A DNA stretch of 64,000 nt, taken from positions 1 to 64,000 of the forward strand of contig MGLK01000042.1 in assembly GCA_001794825.1 (NCBI GenBank), in the 5' to 3' direction. The position numbers were made by a program, and so were the translations under genes. The DNA comes from Caulobacterales bacterium RIFCSPHIGHO2_01_FULL_70_19. GTDB taxonomy: Bacteria; Pseudomonadota; Alphaproteobacteria; Caulobacterales; Caulobacteraceae. This document shows positions 62,988 to 64,000 of this stretch, in pieces. Every line of letters begins with the position of its first letter. The stretch's first letter is position 1. Under the pieces are notes generated by a model. It was not told the origin of the DNA, did no database searches, and saw nothing but the letters and a program-made list of their open reading frames with translations.

Positions 62988-64000
62988 TTAGAAGTCCATG
63001 TCGCCCATGCCGCCCATGCCGCCCGGCATGCCGCCGCCGGCGCCGCCGGCCGAAGCCTTCTTCGGCGCGTCGGCCACGGCCGCTTCGGTGGTGATCAGGA
63101 TGCCGGCCACCGAGGCCGCGTCCTGCAGGGCGGTGCGGACCACCTTGGCCGGGTCGATGACGCCCATCTTCACCAGGTCGCCGTACTCTTCCGTCTGGGC
63201 GTTGAAGCCGAAGGCGGCGTCGTTCGACTCCAGCACCTTGCCGACCACGATCGAGCCCTCGACCCCGGCGTTCTCCGAGATCTGACGGATCGGGGCCTGC
63301 AGGGCCCGGCGGATGATGGCGATGCCCGCCTTCTGGTCGGGGTTGTCGCCTTCCATGCCCTCCAGCGCCTTGGACGCCTTCAGCAGGGCGATGCCGCCGC
63401 CCGGGACGATGCCTTCCTCGACCGCCGCGCGGGTGGCGTTGAGGGCGTCGTCGACGCGGTCCTTCTTCTCCTTGACCTCGACCTCGGTCGAGCCGCCGAC
63501 GCGGATCACCGCGACGCCGCCGGCCAGCTTGGCCAGACGCTCCTGCAGCTTCTCGCGGTCGTAGTCCGAGGTGGTCGCCTCGATCTGGGTCTTGATCTGG
63601 GCGATGCGGGCCTCGATGGCCGACTTCTCACCGACGCCGTCCACGATGGTGGTGTCGTCCTTGGTGATGGTGACCTTCTTGGCCTTGCCGAGCATGTCGA
63701 GGGTGACGTTCTCGAGCTTGATGCCGAGGTCTTCCGAGATCACCTGGCCGCCGGTCAGGACGGCGATGTCCTCCAGCATGGCCTTGCGGCGGTCGCCGAA
63801 GCCCGGGGCCTTGACGGCGGCGACGCGCAGGCCGCCGCGCAGCTTGTTGACCACCAGCGTGGCCAGGGCCTCGCCCTCGATGTCCTCGGCGATGATCAGC
63901 AGCGGACGGCCCGACTGCACCACGGCCTCGAGGATCGGCAGCATGGCCTGCAGCGAGGACAGCTTCTTCTCGTGGAGCAGGATGAGCGGCTCCTCGAGCT
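62988..64000 (-). CDS. groEL: chaperonin GroEL, C-terminal part (5' end outside window)
   Basis: [21 protein letters not shown]...; C-terminal [15 protein letters not shown]; frame stays open to the window end. Confidence 0.97.
   Translation of the reverse strand, partial: LEEPLILLHEKKLSSLQAMLPILEAVVQSGRPLLIIAEDIEGEALATLVVNKLRGGLRVAAVKAPGFGDRRKAMLEDIAVLTGGQVISEDLGIKLENVTLDMLGKAKKVTITKDDTTIVDGVGEKSAIEARIAQIKTQIEATTSDYDREKLQERLAKLAGGVAVIRVGGSTEVEVKEKKDRVDDALNATRAAVEEGIVPGGGIALLKASKALEGMEGDNPDQKAGIAIIRRALQAPIRQISENAGVEGSIVVGKVLESNDAAFGFNAQTEEYGDLVKMGVIDPAKVVRTALQDAASVAGILITTEAAVADAPKKASAGGAGGGMPGGMGGMGDMDF

Overview
This 64 kb window is high-GC chromosomal DNA from an alphaproteobacterium, most likely Caulobacterales / Brevundimonas-like (DivL with Tyr at the phospho-acceptor position, UrcA proteins, alphaproteobacterial operon content). 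Most of it is core genome: atpHAGDC, fabA-fabB, fabI, rimM-rpsP-ffh, dcp, murI, ahpC-ahpD, sdhCDAB, divL, rlmN, katG-oxyR, mdh, zapE, asd, an NAGGN osmoprotectant operon with a divergent MarR, and the 3' part of groEL at the right edge. I found no rRNA, tRNA, CRISPR array, prophage or classical IS. The most unusual feature is a compact element at 38456-38920: an S23/four-helix-bundle ORF enclosed by a perfect 33-bp inverted repeat built from 7-bp units, with the right repeat encoding the last codons and stop of the ORF. An ORF-less inverted heptamer array with a G-quadruplex-like pattern lies 2.2 kb upstream (36146-36256). Other points of interest are a secreted Cys-rich gene pair next to a TerC-family gene, a LytTR/DUF2306 pair with 21-bp-spaced direct repeats overlapping the RBS, a probable CTG-initiated glycerate kinase missed by the ORF track, OxyR-like boxes, dispersed palindromic repeats, and small unannotated ORFs. 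Many long ORFs in the supplied track are antisense high-GC shadow frames and were rejected. All identifications come from reading the translations and sequence; no database search was run.
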